From Eretmocerus hayati (Eukaryota > Arthropoda > Insecta > Hymenoptera > Aphelinidae), in contig CM056743.1 in the NCBI GenBank assembly GCA_029851415.1, positions 78,882,186 to 78,946,185 of the forward strand: 64,000 nucleotides of DNA. The letters are read 5' to 3'. The notes beneath the pieces were generated by a model. That model did not search any database. It had not been told where the DNA came from and worked only from the letters and a program-made list of their open reading frames with translations. The position numbers and the translations under genes were made by a program. Positions 29,602 to 39,929 of this stretch are shown piece after piece. The stretch's first letter is position 1; every line of letters begins with the position of its first letter.

Positions 29602-30700
29602 GGGGCATCGGCTACCCGGTATCTGCAACAAGAAATTTATTCGCTTCAATGGGTGCGAGTGAATATCTCGTCACGCGAGTGCAAGTGATGTGAGTGCCCG
29701 GAGACAAGGAGCTCGCGGCCGTTGGACATTGTGTTCGACGCGAGCTAAATCATCAAAGAGGCAAGTTGGGCCTCGAGTACTGGCTTGGTGCAGCACCGGA
29801 GTCTACGAGGTGCAGACATCCCAGGCCCCGCAGCAAACAGCAACACGGCTTCGAGACGAGCAGCTGGTGACCATCTCCAAGGCGAGCTGCAGCAGGGTAA
29901 GCCGCGTGGAATTTTTCATGCACGCTTCCGGGTATTGTTCCGCGCATTGCGCCATCACCTGCTGCTAGCTGGAGCTACGTCACGTCGACGTCGCTCCCCG
30001 CCACCGCTGCCTTCTCCGCCGACTTGCTTCGTCTTCATCGCCGCTGCGGGCCGCGTGCTCAGCTGGGAGAGCGCGCACTACAAAGGAGTGGGGATAAGGT
30101 GGCTGTCGCGCAACGCAGTCATCGCGGAGTAATTGGTGAGCGTATCGTTCCTTCACAACTATGCATGTATAGTGGGGTCTCACTCGAACTCATGGATTTC
30201 GTTCCCTCAGCTGTGAGCCAGCTGATCGATATGCGGCGCATGTATTCGGCGTTCGCACGGCTCGTAACATATCATGACTAATATGATTATACTCCATTAG
30301 AAATATCTTGTCGGTGGTCACGTTCGGGAGTCGAATGGAGTTGAACCCGCGACTCTCTTTTAACTGTTTAGTATTCGTGTTGAGTGGTATATGTTCGGCG
30401 CATCAGGGTCATGCTGTAGAAGAAGATAGACGCGATCGATCATTTTTTGTAATTTGATGGGGAAGATCGGTCGACCCAACGCTCTAATCTCTCTGCGTCA
30501 GTCAAACAGCTGATCCGTCTCAACTATTCATTCGTTGGGAGAATTTTTACATTTTGATTAGGGTTTTAGTCTCGCGCGTTAGTGTGCGTTTTATTGAGTG
30601 AGTTTTGTGTTGTTGTGTGGGTTTTATATTTCAGACTGAGTTTGAAATCTCAATGAGTTCTTGAACACTTGTTCTAACTGTGAAAATTAGTGTAGAAATC
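29602..30700 (+). other. BEL/Pao leader, no gene
   Basis: About 1.1 kb between primer site and gag. The first half is GC-rich and has fortuitous open frames on both strands (for example 29,690-29,968). A second TGG-started segment, TGGTGGTCACGTTCGGGAG near 30,312, resembles primer sites of other BEL-type elements, which leaves the exact 5' structure uncertain. Confidence 0.45.
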
Positions 30701-31307
30701 ATGGCTGCTAGACTTCTCTTCAATCGGCAATTGCAACTTGAGGTTCACATTCGTAATTTTGACACGAATATTGCCAAAAAGGCCGAAGAAAACATTGCTG
30801 TGAACTTTCTCAGAACTCGCTTGGAGTTATGAAAGAGATATTGGGATGAATTTTGCCAAAATGATTTGAATTTACAACAGCACCAAGATGAATTGAAAGA
30901 TGAAGAGTATTCTACTCAATTGGGGTTTTTAGAGATCGGCGAAGATTATTCAATTTTGAAATCCGATTTACTAGATAAGATTGCTGAATTGACGATACCA
31001 GAAGAATCACTGTCTGAACATGGTTCAGTACATGGTTCAGCGCGAGGCTCAGTCCACGCGTCGGTCCATTCAGCCAATCATCCTCAAAATCAAAACTTCT
31101 ACCCATATCAACATTCTCATGCGCAGCAACTTATACGTGCGTCATCGGAATTGCAGTCCATTCCTAGACTCGAACCGCCAGAATTTTCTGGTGAACAAGG
31201 TGATTGGAAATGTTTAAGGAGCGTTTTACATCGGTTATTGGGGGAAAATCCTGATTCATCATCGTCTGCTGAATTGAACCATTCACTCAATGCAGTTGAG
31301 GGCGACG
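30701..31307 (+). pseudogene. BEL/Pao gag, N-terminal half (broken)
   Basis: Gag forms the retrotransposon particle. From ATG 30,701 (MAARLLFNRQLQLEV) it has the helix-rich N-terminus usual for BEL gag, ending in a Ser/His/Gly-rich hinge (EHGSVHGSARGSVH) and LEPPEFSGEQGDWK, the conserved 'L..F.G....W..F' start of the gag core. An in-frame TGA lies at 30,830-30,832, where the family usually has Trp. It is interrupted at 31,307 by the Transib-like element. Confidence 0.7.
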
Positions 31308-34300
31308 CACTATAGTCGTCACATTCCAGCTCTGGCCAAAAATCGCTTCAAAATTTGTTTCAAGCTATCGGGATGAGCCAAACGGCATTCTCTTCGTAAT
31401 CGACAGGGCTAGGAGATGTGCTAATCTGATTTTGTCTCAGACAAAGGGGGCAGGGGTGGGGGGGGGGGGGGGTTGTTGAACGCGAAATGGGGTTGAAGAT
31501 CGATATTTCGACGGAATGAAACTCACGCGTGGCGAGTCAGTAGTTCTACTGCCGATCCGCAACCACTTGGAGTACCTTCTAGAGATAGATGGCAGTATTT
31601 TAAACTCAACCCCAAGTCTGAGAATCACCGCAATCAGCTCTGAGGTCGATTCTGAGCTGAGGAGAGGTATTAAATGCTGCGAATTAATCGATTATACTGG
31701 ATTCTGAGTCGAAAATGATTCTACTGCCAACTCTCAACTCTTTTCAAAACATTCCTCCATCGATTCTCAGAATTTTGAGTCTGGGCACAGCTCTAAGAAT
31801 TGCTGCGGGGAATTTTGAGATCGGTTCAGATTTATTTTGTGGCGGGATTGTCTCTTCAGATCTGAAGGGACATTCGAGATGGTCGATTTTAGCTCAGAAT
31901 GCGATATGTTGCCAGATGAAAAAGACTTTGGGTGTATTTCTAGAGCATTGAACATAATTTTTAGCCTGGTCTCAGGTCTGGGAATTGCCGCAGAGTAATT
32001 TGAGATCAATATTCGTCCAGGAAAGGCTGTCTGGCCGCGCAGACTATTAGAAAAATCGTTATTCCTGGGTGGAGAAAGAGTGTACTGCCGATCTGTAATA
32101 ACTTGGGGTACTTTTTGAGAATGGGAAGCAGTATTTTGAGTTCATCCTCATGTACGGGATCCAACGCAATCAGCTCTGAGGTCGATTCTGAGCCGAGAAA
32201 AGTTGACGAGCCTTGATAATTAGTCGGGAATAGTGAATTCTGGGTCGAATCTAATCCTACTGCCGACTCAGAACCCGTTTCAACACGTTCTCCCATAAAT
32301 TTACAGAATTTTGAGCCGAAACACAGTTCTGGAAATTGCTGAGGGAGGATTTGAGATCGATTCTGATCTATTTTGCGGCTTAAATGTCTGTTGAGATATG
32401 GCAGTCATCGGAGAATGGTCGATTTTACCACAGAATTCGATATGCTGCCAGGTCAGGAACATTTCGAGTGGGATCATAGAACATTTAATAGAATTTTGGG
32501 CCCAATCTCAAGTCTAGAAATTGCCGTAGAAGAATTCCAGATCGATATCCGTCAAGATAAAGCTGCAGAACAGTGCAGATTATTCAAGAAACGGTGAGTT
32601 CTAGGTGACGAATAAATATACTGCCGATCTACAATGACTCGGGGTACATTCTAGGGATGCGAAACAATATTTTGAGCCAAAGCTCAGGTCAGAGAGTCAC
32701 CGCAATCGGTTCTGAGGCCGATTCCAGAGCGAGGAAAAGTGATGAGCGCTGCGTATTCGTCGAAAATAGTGGTTTCTAGATCGGAAACCTCTCTGCTGCT
32801 ACCAGAAGAAGCTTTCTCGTGCATTTTACCATCACTCGCCAGGATTTTAAGCCCAAGCACGGCTCTGAAAATTTCCGTGGACGAGTTTGAAATCGAATTC
32901 GATCTCTTCCGAATCGGGAAAGTCTCATTAGCACAGGTTTCGATCAAGAGTGACCGATTTCAGCTCGGATTTTGATATGCTGCCGAGTCGAACAAACTTT
33001 GATTGAATTCCTCAAGTGCTGATCAGAATTTAGAGCCTAATCCGATGTCGAGAAATTACTGCCGAGAGATTTGAGAACGATATTCGTCCAGAAAAAGCTG
33101 TTCAGTAATGCAGATTGTTTAAGGAATGGTGATTTTTCGGTGAAAAAAAATTATACTGACGATCAAGAAAAACTTGCAGTACATGCGGAAGATGTTAGGC
33201 AATATTTCAAGCCCAACCCCGTGTCTGAGAATCACTGCAATCAGCTCTGGGTTGAGTCTGAGCAACGAAAAAGCAATGGAAGGCGCGTATCAGTCGCGAA
33301 TAATGTTTCATGAGTCGGAGACAGTCCTGCTGCCACCCCAAGAACCTGTTTCATGCATTATACTTTAAATCCTCCGGATTTTGAGCCCAAACACGACTCT
33401 GAGAATAGCCATGGTTGAGTTTGACATCGATCCTGACCCGATTTCCCTGTTCAAAGCGTATCTCCAGTACCAACATGAATCAAATATAACCATTTTAGCT
33501 CGGAAATCGATATGCTGCTGCTTCGAAAACACTTGGAGTGAATCTGTCCAGTATCAAACTGAATTTCGACCTTAATCCATATGCCAGGAATTGCCGCAAG
33601 GAAACTTGGGAACAACATTCGTTCAGGAAAAGCTGTCGAGTAATGCAGATTATTCAAGGAATGATGATTTCTAGGTGGAGAAAAAATATACTGCCGATCT
33701 ACAAATACTTGCACTACATGCGGGAGATAATAGGCAATTTTTCAAGCCTAACCCCGTGTCTGAGAACCACTGCAATCAGCTATGGATTGAGTCTGAGCAA
33801 GGAGAAAGCAGTGAAAGGCGCGTATCAGTCGCGAATAATGTTTCTCAATACAATGTGCGTAAAAGTGCACTTTGCGCACAGTTTGTCGACTTTTACTCAC
33901 AGTTCATCGAAAAGTATAGTTAGATACACGGCCGTAAAACCTATTATTCGCATCCTCGTGATGATTCCGACCCTCGCCTGCGGCTCGGGCCGGAAACCCA
34001 TCACTCGGACGCGAATAAAACGTTTTACGCCCTTGTATCGAAATGTACTATTATAAGTCGGAGACAGTCCTGCTGCCACCCCAAGAACCTGTTTCATGCA
34101 TGATACTTCAAATCCCCCGGATTTTGAGCCCCAACGCGACTCTGAGAACAGCCGTGGTTGAGTTTGACATCGATCCTGATCCGATTTCCCTGTCAGGAGC
34201 GTATCTCAAACACTGGCATAAATCAGAGAGAACCGATTCTAGCTCGAAAATCTATATGCTGCCGCTTCGAAAACACTTGGAGTGAATCTGTCCAGTATAT

Positions 34301-34640
34301 AGCTGAAATTTGACCTTAATCCGTAGGCCAGGGATTGCCGCAAAAAAATTTGGGAACAACATTCGTCCAGGAAAAGCTGTCGACTAATGCAGATTATTCA
34401 AGGAATGGTGATTTCTAGGTGGAGAGAAAATATACTGCCGATCTACAAATACTTGCACTACATGCGGAAAACGTTAGGCAATATTTCAAGCCTAACCACG
34501 TGTTTGAGAATCTCTGCAATCAGCTCTGGATTGAGTCTGAGCAAAGGAAAAACGGTGGATGGTGCGTATCAATCTCGAATAATGGATAATAAGTCGGAGA
34601 CAGTCCTACTGCCACCCCAAGAATCATTCGAATGGGCTCT
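31308..34640. repeat. left arm of Transib-like palindrome: ~540 bp higher-order tandem repeats
   Basis: After the outer 130 bp and a poly-G run (31,459-31,472), the arm consists of diverged units of about 180 bp grouped in threes. Phrases such as TACTGCCGATCTRCAA, ATTTTGAGCCCAA, TCTGAGAATTGCCG and TTTGAGATCGAT recur throughout. The CAATCAGCTCTG phrase recurs near 31,630, 32,170, 32,700, 33,240, 33,776 and 34,510. A 745 bp tandem duplication (about 33,313-34,057 against 34,058 on) is absent from the right arm. Open frames in the arm are by-products of the repeats. Confidence 0.85.
33932..34036. mobile_element. ~105 bp MITE inside the left arm
   Basis: TACACGGCCGTAAAAC...TTATTCGC at one end mirrors GCGAATAAAACGTTTTACG...TTGTA at the other, around a GC-rich loop (CTCGCCTGCGGCTCGG). 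It is absent from the right arm. A hairpin (GTGCGTAAAAGTGC/GCACTTTGCGCAC) precedes it at about 33,853. Confidence 0.55.
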
Positions 34641-36264
34641 GATATAATTTCCCAAAATATCGAGCTTGAACGCAACTCTGAGCATCACCGTAGAGAGTTG
34701 CAAGATCGACATTGGACGATGGAAAGATGTTGAGTGGTGCAAATCCGCTGAAGAACCATGAGTAGCAGTGTAAAATACTTTCTATGCCATCCAAGATCAT
34801 CTACGTTTCGATCCGGGACTGTCCAGTAGGTGTCTAAGCTAGAAATACGGTGCGAAAATTGCCAGAGAAAGATTCAAGATAAATATTCAGCCTGAAAGGA
34901 CTGAAGAACAATGTCTTTCAAGTGGGGGTTGCCGAAGTCTTGGTCGACAAAATATCAGTGTTCAAAATACACAAGTTTACGCAAGAAATCGAGACTTCGG
35001 CCATGTTCCATGATGGATTTTGAGCTTCGGAAAGGAATAATGTGAATAATAACATTATTTTACAGCTCATTGATACATTCGCATATATTTCAAGTCCCAA
35101 TACATCAGTGAATTGCGGATTGAGGGACCGAGCCCGTACATAGGAGTGCAAGCTTATGGACATGAGCTGACTCAACTGTATGTGAGGCCTCATCAGCTCT
35201 CAAAGTACGTATATACTGGAACATAAACGTATATCCACATAAAATGTCATAGGTAAACTCAACACCTTATGAAAATTTGGTTCGGGCAGTTGGTTCCGTT
35301 GTATACGTCCCCGATTCTAAATATCAAATTTCCTTCAGTTCAAAGAGAACGTCGAATTGTTTCATCTCCATGTACTAGTGAGAGGAAATTGATAAGTATC
35401 GGGTGGATTTTCGTATAGTGCGACGATTTGGCTCAATTTCATAATATTGCAACATAACCTATACTGGGAATAAAATTACCTTTCGATCAATACGACTTGA
35501 TTGTTACGTGGTATTGCCGTCAGACCTCACATGGATGACCTTTTTATTGTATCAACCTGTATAAATATTCTCAAAAAATTTTTGGATTATTATAATCCAA
35601 TTATCAGTGTCATTTCGAGCAAAAAGTCAGTAGCTTTCGTAGGCAAATTCTCGTCATGCGATTGTGACTCTATCGAGTATTGAGGCAATTGGAACATCTC
35701 GGTTCAATTCATTCATCCTGTCAGTAATATCAGATCGTCAAAACGTTTCCCTGGATTGATGCGATAACAGAATTGGTATAGGTCTGCCGGAAAATTACCA
35801 TTTTGGTCGTATGGCCAAACGCATGGCCATATGACCAAAATTTTTTACTCAGCGTAGTACTTGATAGTCATCTCACTTGATAAGAAATGTATATGAATTC
35901 ACATGCTCTACAAGGCGATTCACAAGAGGTAATTCCCCATTTCATCGATTTTGACATGAAAAATTAAACAGCCCAAGGAATATCCCCATGCTCATATAGT
36001 GGTATGTGCGAATGCCCATGGAATCGTGTGAGAAATACACCCTTCGACCCTGAGGGATCCCATAAGAGCGTAGGCTGCACAGGCCAAGTTACAAGCGAGC
36101 CGCACGCGCACGCGCGCTCGTTTCCATTAGGAACTAGGAGTAATTGAGATTCAGAGTCATATGCATGAATGGAATAATGGAATCCAGAAGTCCCTGTCTC
36201 GGAACTCACAGCCTTGATGACGAAATGAGTCTAGACGTACAGTAGAAGAATGCATTTTTCGTCA
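34641..36264. other. Transib-like element, unique centre (left part): no firm gene
   Basis: No recognisable protein. A 50-codon plus frame near 35,060-35,215 (ISELRIEGPSPYIG...) lacks a start, and the minus frame at 35,964-36,209 is open but unknown. An almost perfect 18 bp inverted repeat lies at 35,800-35,841. Confidence 0.4.
35800..35841. repeat. 18 bp inverted repeat hairpin
   Basis: ATTTTGGTCGTATGGCCA and TGGCCATATGACCAAAAT are separated by 6 bp, with one mismatch. No terminator context, so it may be a protein site or a micro-MITE core. Confidence 0.7.
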
Positions 36265-36564
36265 TCAATCATAATCTATGTATTCATCATCTCTTTCTTC
36301 ATCAAAATCTTCTTCACTAGTATCATCGCTATTTAAGTTCTCTTCCCAGTTGTCCACATCTTCGTCCGAGTTGGAGTCAGTATCATCATCGTTTTGAGTT
36401 TCTTTGCAAGAGCCTCCACCAACAAATGGAAATTCATGAGTTGGATTCTCGTCAGCATATTCGATGTCATCTATATCTACGTCTGATCGTGATTGGATGA
36501 GTGACTTCATTTCGTCGGTTAGAGGACACTTTTTGTGTTCCTTGACATTTCTCTTCAGGCTCAT
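36265..36564 (-). CDS. hypothetical acidic protein, 99 aa
   Basis: From ATG 36,564 (MSLKRNVKEHKKCPLTDEM) the product has a short basic start, then becomes strongly acidic (DDDTDSNSDEDVDNWEENL, EEDFDEERDDEYIDYD). Not recognised. The start of the frame is 18 bp upstream but without ATG. Low-complexity acidic frames can arise by chance from GAT/GAA repeats, so this is a weak call. Confidence 0.3.
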   Translation of the reverse strand: MSLKRNVKEHKKCPLTDEMKSLIQSRSDVDIDDIEYADENPTHEFPFVGGGSCKETQNDDDTDSNSDEDVDNWEENLNSDDTSEEDFDEERDDEYIDYD

Positions 36565-36906
36565 ACTAGGATCCGAATTCAAGAGTAAGCGATGAAACGC
36601 TCAATAGACATGGAAAAGAGAATCTTATCGCAGAGAAGTATAACGCGGCATTACGATATTGTCATTTGTGTAATCTCTTGTATCATACTCCTCTGAAATG
36701 ATTGTACGGTTACTTATCAAGTGATTAGTATGTTAATCAGAAATACCAAGATTGTTTGATTCCTTATTTTTTCGTCTGCTTCTATTCATTGTTCTTTGTG
36801 GACATGTTCACTTTCTATGTAACACATTCGTGTGAGAATATAATATTGCTTTCTCTAAAGAGAAAGCTTTGTTTTCGACACAGCAAATTTTTGATCAATT
36901 TTTCCA

Positions 36907-38598
36907 TTCAACCCAATATTTTCTTCAACATAATTCATCTTATCAAAAAAGTGCTTTAACCATCTTATTCCTCTCGCCGAAATCTAACGATTGTAAGTAA
37001 CACTTTTCTCCTTATAATCCTCAAAAACCCCCCAGTGACTCATCTCTCCGGCCCTTTGTCTGTGTCTGTGTCTGTGTGTATGTGTGTTGTTTTTTTTTGC
37101 GCCACGCTTTCTCTGCTACACTCCACTCTATCGATTTTTGCTTTCCTACAAGTTGTAGAGAATGTCTCAGAGATGAGACCAGTGATTTGCCTGGTCTCCT
37201 CTCCAAATCGAATTTAATTTGAACGTTTTTTGAGGTAAAATCGCTGAAATTGTGTACTTTCATACTAAAATATCTCTTTCTAACTTTACCTTACCCCAAT
37301 TTTGATTACCTAGGCTACGATTTTTTTGGCTCAATCTATCTTCTGGTTAATACCGAAATTCCATTCAAACTCCATCAACGTGAATTTTTATAAAAAAACC
37401 AAAATTTCCAACAAAAACAGCAATTTGAGCATGTTTAGACCTATTCTATCAAAATTCTGTTTTAACCAAATTACCCGTTTTGCTAAAAAAACCTCACTTT
37501 AGGTAGCCCAAATCCCCATAACTATTTTCCTCAAAAAAATAACTCAAAATATACAAAAATATTTTTTTCAATATTCATACTTTCCTCACAACTCTCCTCT
37601 AAACTACTTTATTCAAATTTTACTCAACTAAGTTGATACTTTTTCATCGTTCTGAATCGATTGGTTGATACCGAATTTTCTCAAAATCCGTTTTAATACA
37701 TTCAAAATCCCATTTATTCCCGAAAAATCCAAATTTTTTCAAAATACTCCCATTCAACCCGATATTTTCTTCAACATAATTCATCTTATCAAAAAAGTGA
37801 TTTAACCATCTTATTCCTCTCGCCAAAATCCAATGATTGTAAGTGACACTTTTCCCCTTATAACCCTCAAAAACTCCGCAGTGACTCATCTCTCCGGCCC
37901 TTTGTCTGTGTCTGTGTGTGTGTGTATGTGTGTTGTTTTTTTTTTGCGCCACGCTTTCTCTGCTACACTCCACTCTATCGATTTTTGCTTTCCTACAAGT
38001 TGTAGAGAATGTCTCAGAGATGAGACCAGTGATTTGCCTGGTCTCCTCTCCAAATCGAATTTAATTTAAACGTTTTTTGAGGTAAAATCGCTGAAATTGT
38101 GTACTTTCATACTAAAATATCTCTTTCTAACTTCACCTTACCCCAATTTTGATTACCTAGGCTATGGTTTTTTTGGCTCAATCTATCTTTTGGTTAATAC
38201 CGAAATTCCATTCAAACTCCATCAACGTAAATTTTTATAAAAAAACCAAAATTTCCAACAAAAACAGCAATTTGAGCATGTTTAGACCTATTCTATCGAA
38301 ATTCTGTTTTAACCAAATTCCACGTTTTGCTAAAAAAACCTCACTTTAGGTAGCCCAAATCCCGATAACTATTTTCATCAAGAAAATATCTCAAAATATA
38401 CAAAAATATTTTTTTCAATATTCATACTTTCCTCATATCTCTCCTCTAAATTACTTGATTCAAATTTTACTCAACTAAGTTGATAATTTTTCATCGTTCT
38501 AAATCGATTGGTTGATACCGAATTTTCTCAAAATCCGTTTTAATACATTCAAAATCCGTTTTACTCCCGAAAAATCCAAATTTTTTCAAAATACTCCA
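36907..38598 (+). repeat. two tandem ~846 bp direct repeats with TG microsatellite
   Basis: Copy 1 (36,907-37,752) and copy 2 (37,753-38,598) match almost base for base. Each has TTCAACCC(A/G)ATATTTTCTTC, TCATCTCTCCGGCCCTTTGTC followed by a TGTGTC/TG run, CAAGTTGTAGAGAATGTCTC and CAAAATCCGTTTTAATACATT. The TG run differs in length. No coding frame; AT-rich. Further diverged ~325 bp subrepeats of the tail continue to about 39,180. Confidence 0.85.
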
Positions 38599-39929
38599 TT
38601 TTTATAATCCTTACACCAACTATATTAAAGTTTGCCCTCAACTATACTACATATATTCCATGGAAAACCCTAGTTTAGGTCATCTGAATTCCCCTAAAAG
38701 GCAATCTCCTTATAATAACTCAAAATATCAGAAGGAAATCGCATCTAAAATTCATTTTCCGCTATTACCCACCCCCTAAACTAATATATACAAATTTTAC
38801 TCAACTAAGTTTATACTTTTTCATCGTTCTAAATCGATGAGTTGATACAGAATTCTTGAAAATCCTTTTAAATACATTCAAAATCCAATTTATTCCCGGA
38901 AAATCCAAATTTTTCTTTAAAAACTCCATTTTTATGATCTTCTCACCAACTGTATCAAAATTCTCCCTCAGCCAGACTACATATCTTCCATTAAAAACCC
39001 CAGTTTAGGTCATCTTAATTCCCCTAAAAGTGAATCTCGTAATAATAACCCAAAATATTAGAAGAAAATTGCAGCTAAAATTCATTTTATCCTCATATCT
39101 CCCTCTACAACTAATCTATCCACCTTTTAATGGACTAGAGAGATACTTTTCCCTCATTCTACATCGATTGGTTGGATCCAATCATTGGATTGTGAGTGTG
39201 ATATGAAATGAGATTAAATAAGATTAAATAATGAAACTATTCCGTAGGAATCCCAATCATCATTTTGGAATTTGATCAGTTTTGCAAATTTCTCATTAGT
39301 TTCAGTGAACCTCTTAAACTATTTCGCCAAGAGAAAGCATTCTGCTAATCTCATTTAGCAGCGTATTTTTTGGATATGATTAATATAGGTACACAATAAA
39401 TACAAATTGAGGCATAGCTTGATGATCATCTCAGTCTTTGTCGTTATTTTTTACATCTGTACAACACGTATTGAGATCGAGAAGATCATTGGAACATATC
39501 TTATCATTTGACCAATATGCCCCTTCATGATTTGACTCTACTCGAAACCATATGGATCAGTTGCGAATTCCCATATCTGCCGCTGTATCTTGGCGATGTT
39601 GGGGTTGAACTATGACCCGTGAGTGTTATTGAACCAGAAAACGAATAAATAAGGGTAAACGTCAAGCCTTCATATGTATAAAACAAAAAATTTTTCGATG
39701 GATACACAGTAAACCATCCAGACGTATGCAGAAATCAGAGGGTTCTGAGGATTACATCATGACTTGATGATTTTATTCACCACGAAGACAACCCGAGTTT
39801 TGAGGCCACAATATCTCTTCTGGATCTGAGTGCAACAGTGACTAGACTTCAAATTGGACTGGAAATTTTGTTGAGTGCTCCCAGACCGTATTTCAAATTG
39901 TTTTGGAGTGGCAGGAGAACCACTTTGCC
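38599..39929. other. Transib-like element, unique centre (right part): no gene
   Basis: To about 39,180 there are ~325 bp diverged repeats (ACTCCATTTTTATRATC, CCCCAGTTTAGGTCATCT, AATCCAATTTATTCCCG). After that, unique AT-rich sequence with no supportable gene up to the start of the right arm. Confidence 0.45.

Noticed and set aside
29690..30290. GC-rich overlapping frames in the BEL leader
   Set aside because: Frames overlap on both strands with no motif; explained by local GC content.
30305..30335. Second primer-binding-like site, suggesting a separate BEL element starting near 30,100
   Set aside because: No matching second LTR was found between 55,460 and 57,440, whereas the LTR pair 29,081/57,442 with primer site and polypurine tract accounts for the structure.
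31516..33313. Numerous 60-90 aa frames in the Transib-like arms
   Set aside because: They repeat with the ~180 bp units in both arms, share no protein motif and follow the DNA repeat period.
35501..35683. Possible reverse transcriptase motif MDDLFIVS in the centre of the Transib-like element
   Set aside because: Isolated short frame without other RT motifs or a longer domain; probably chance.
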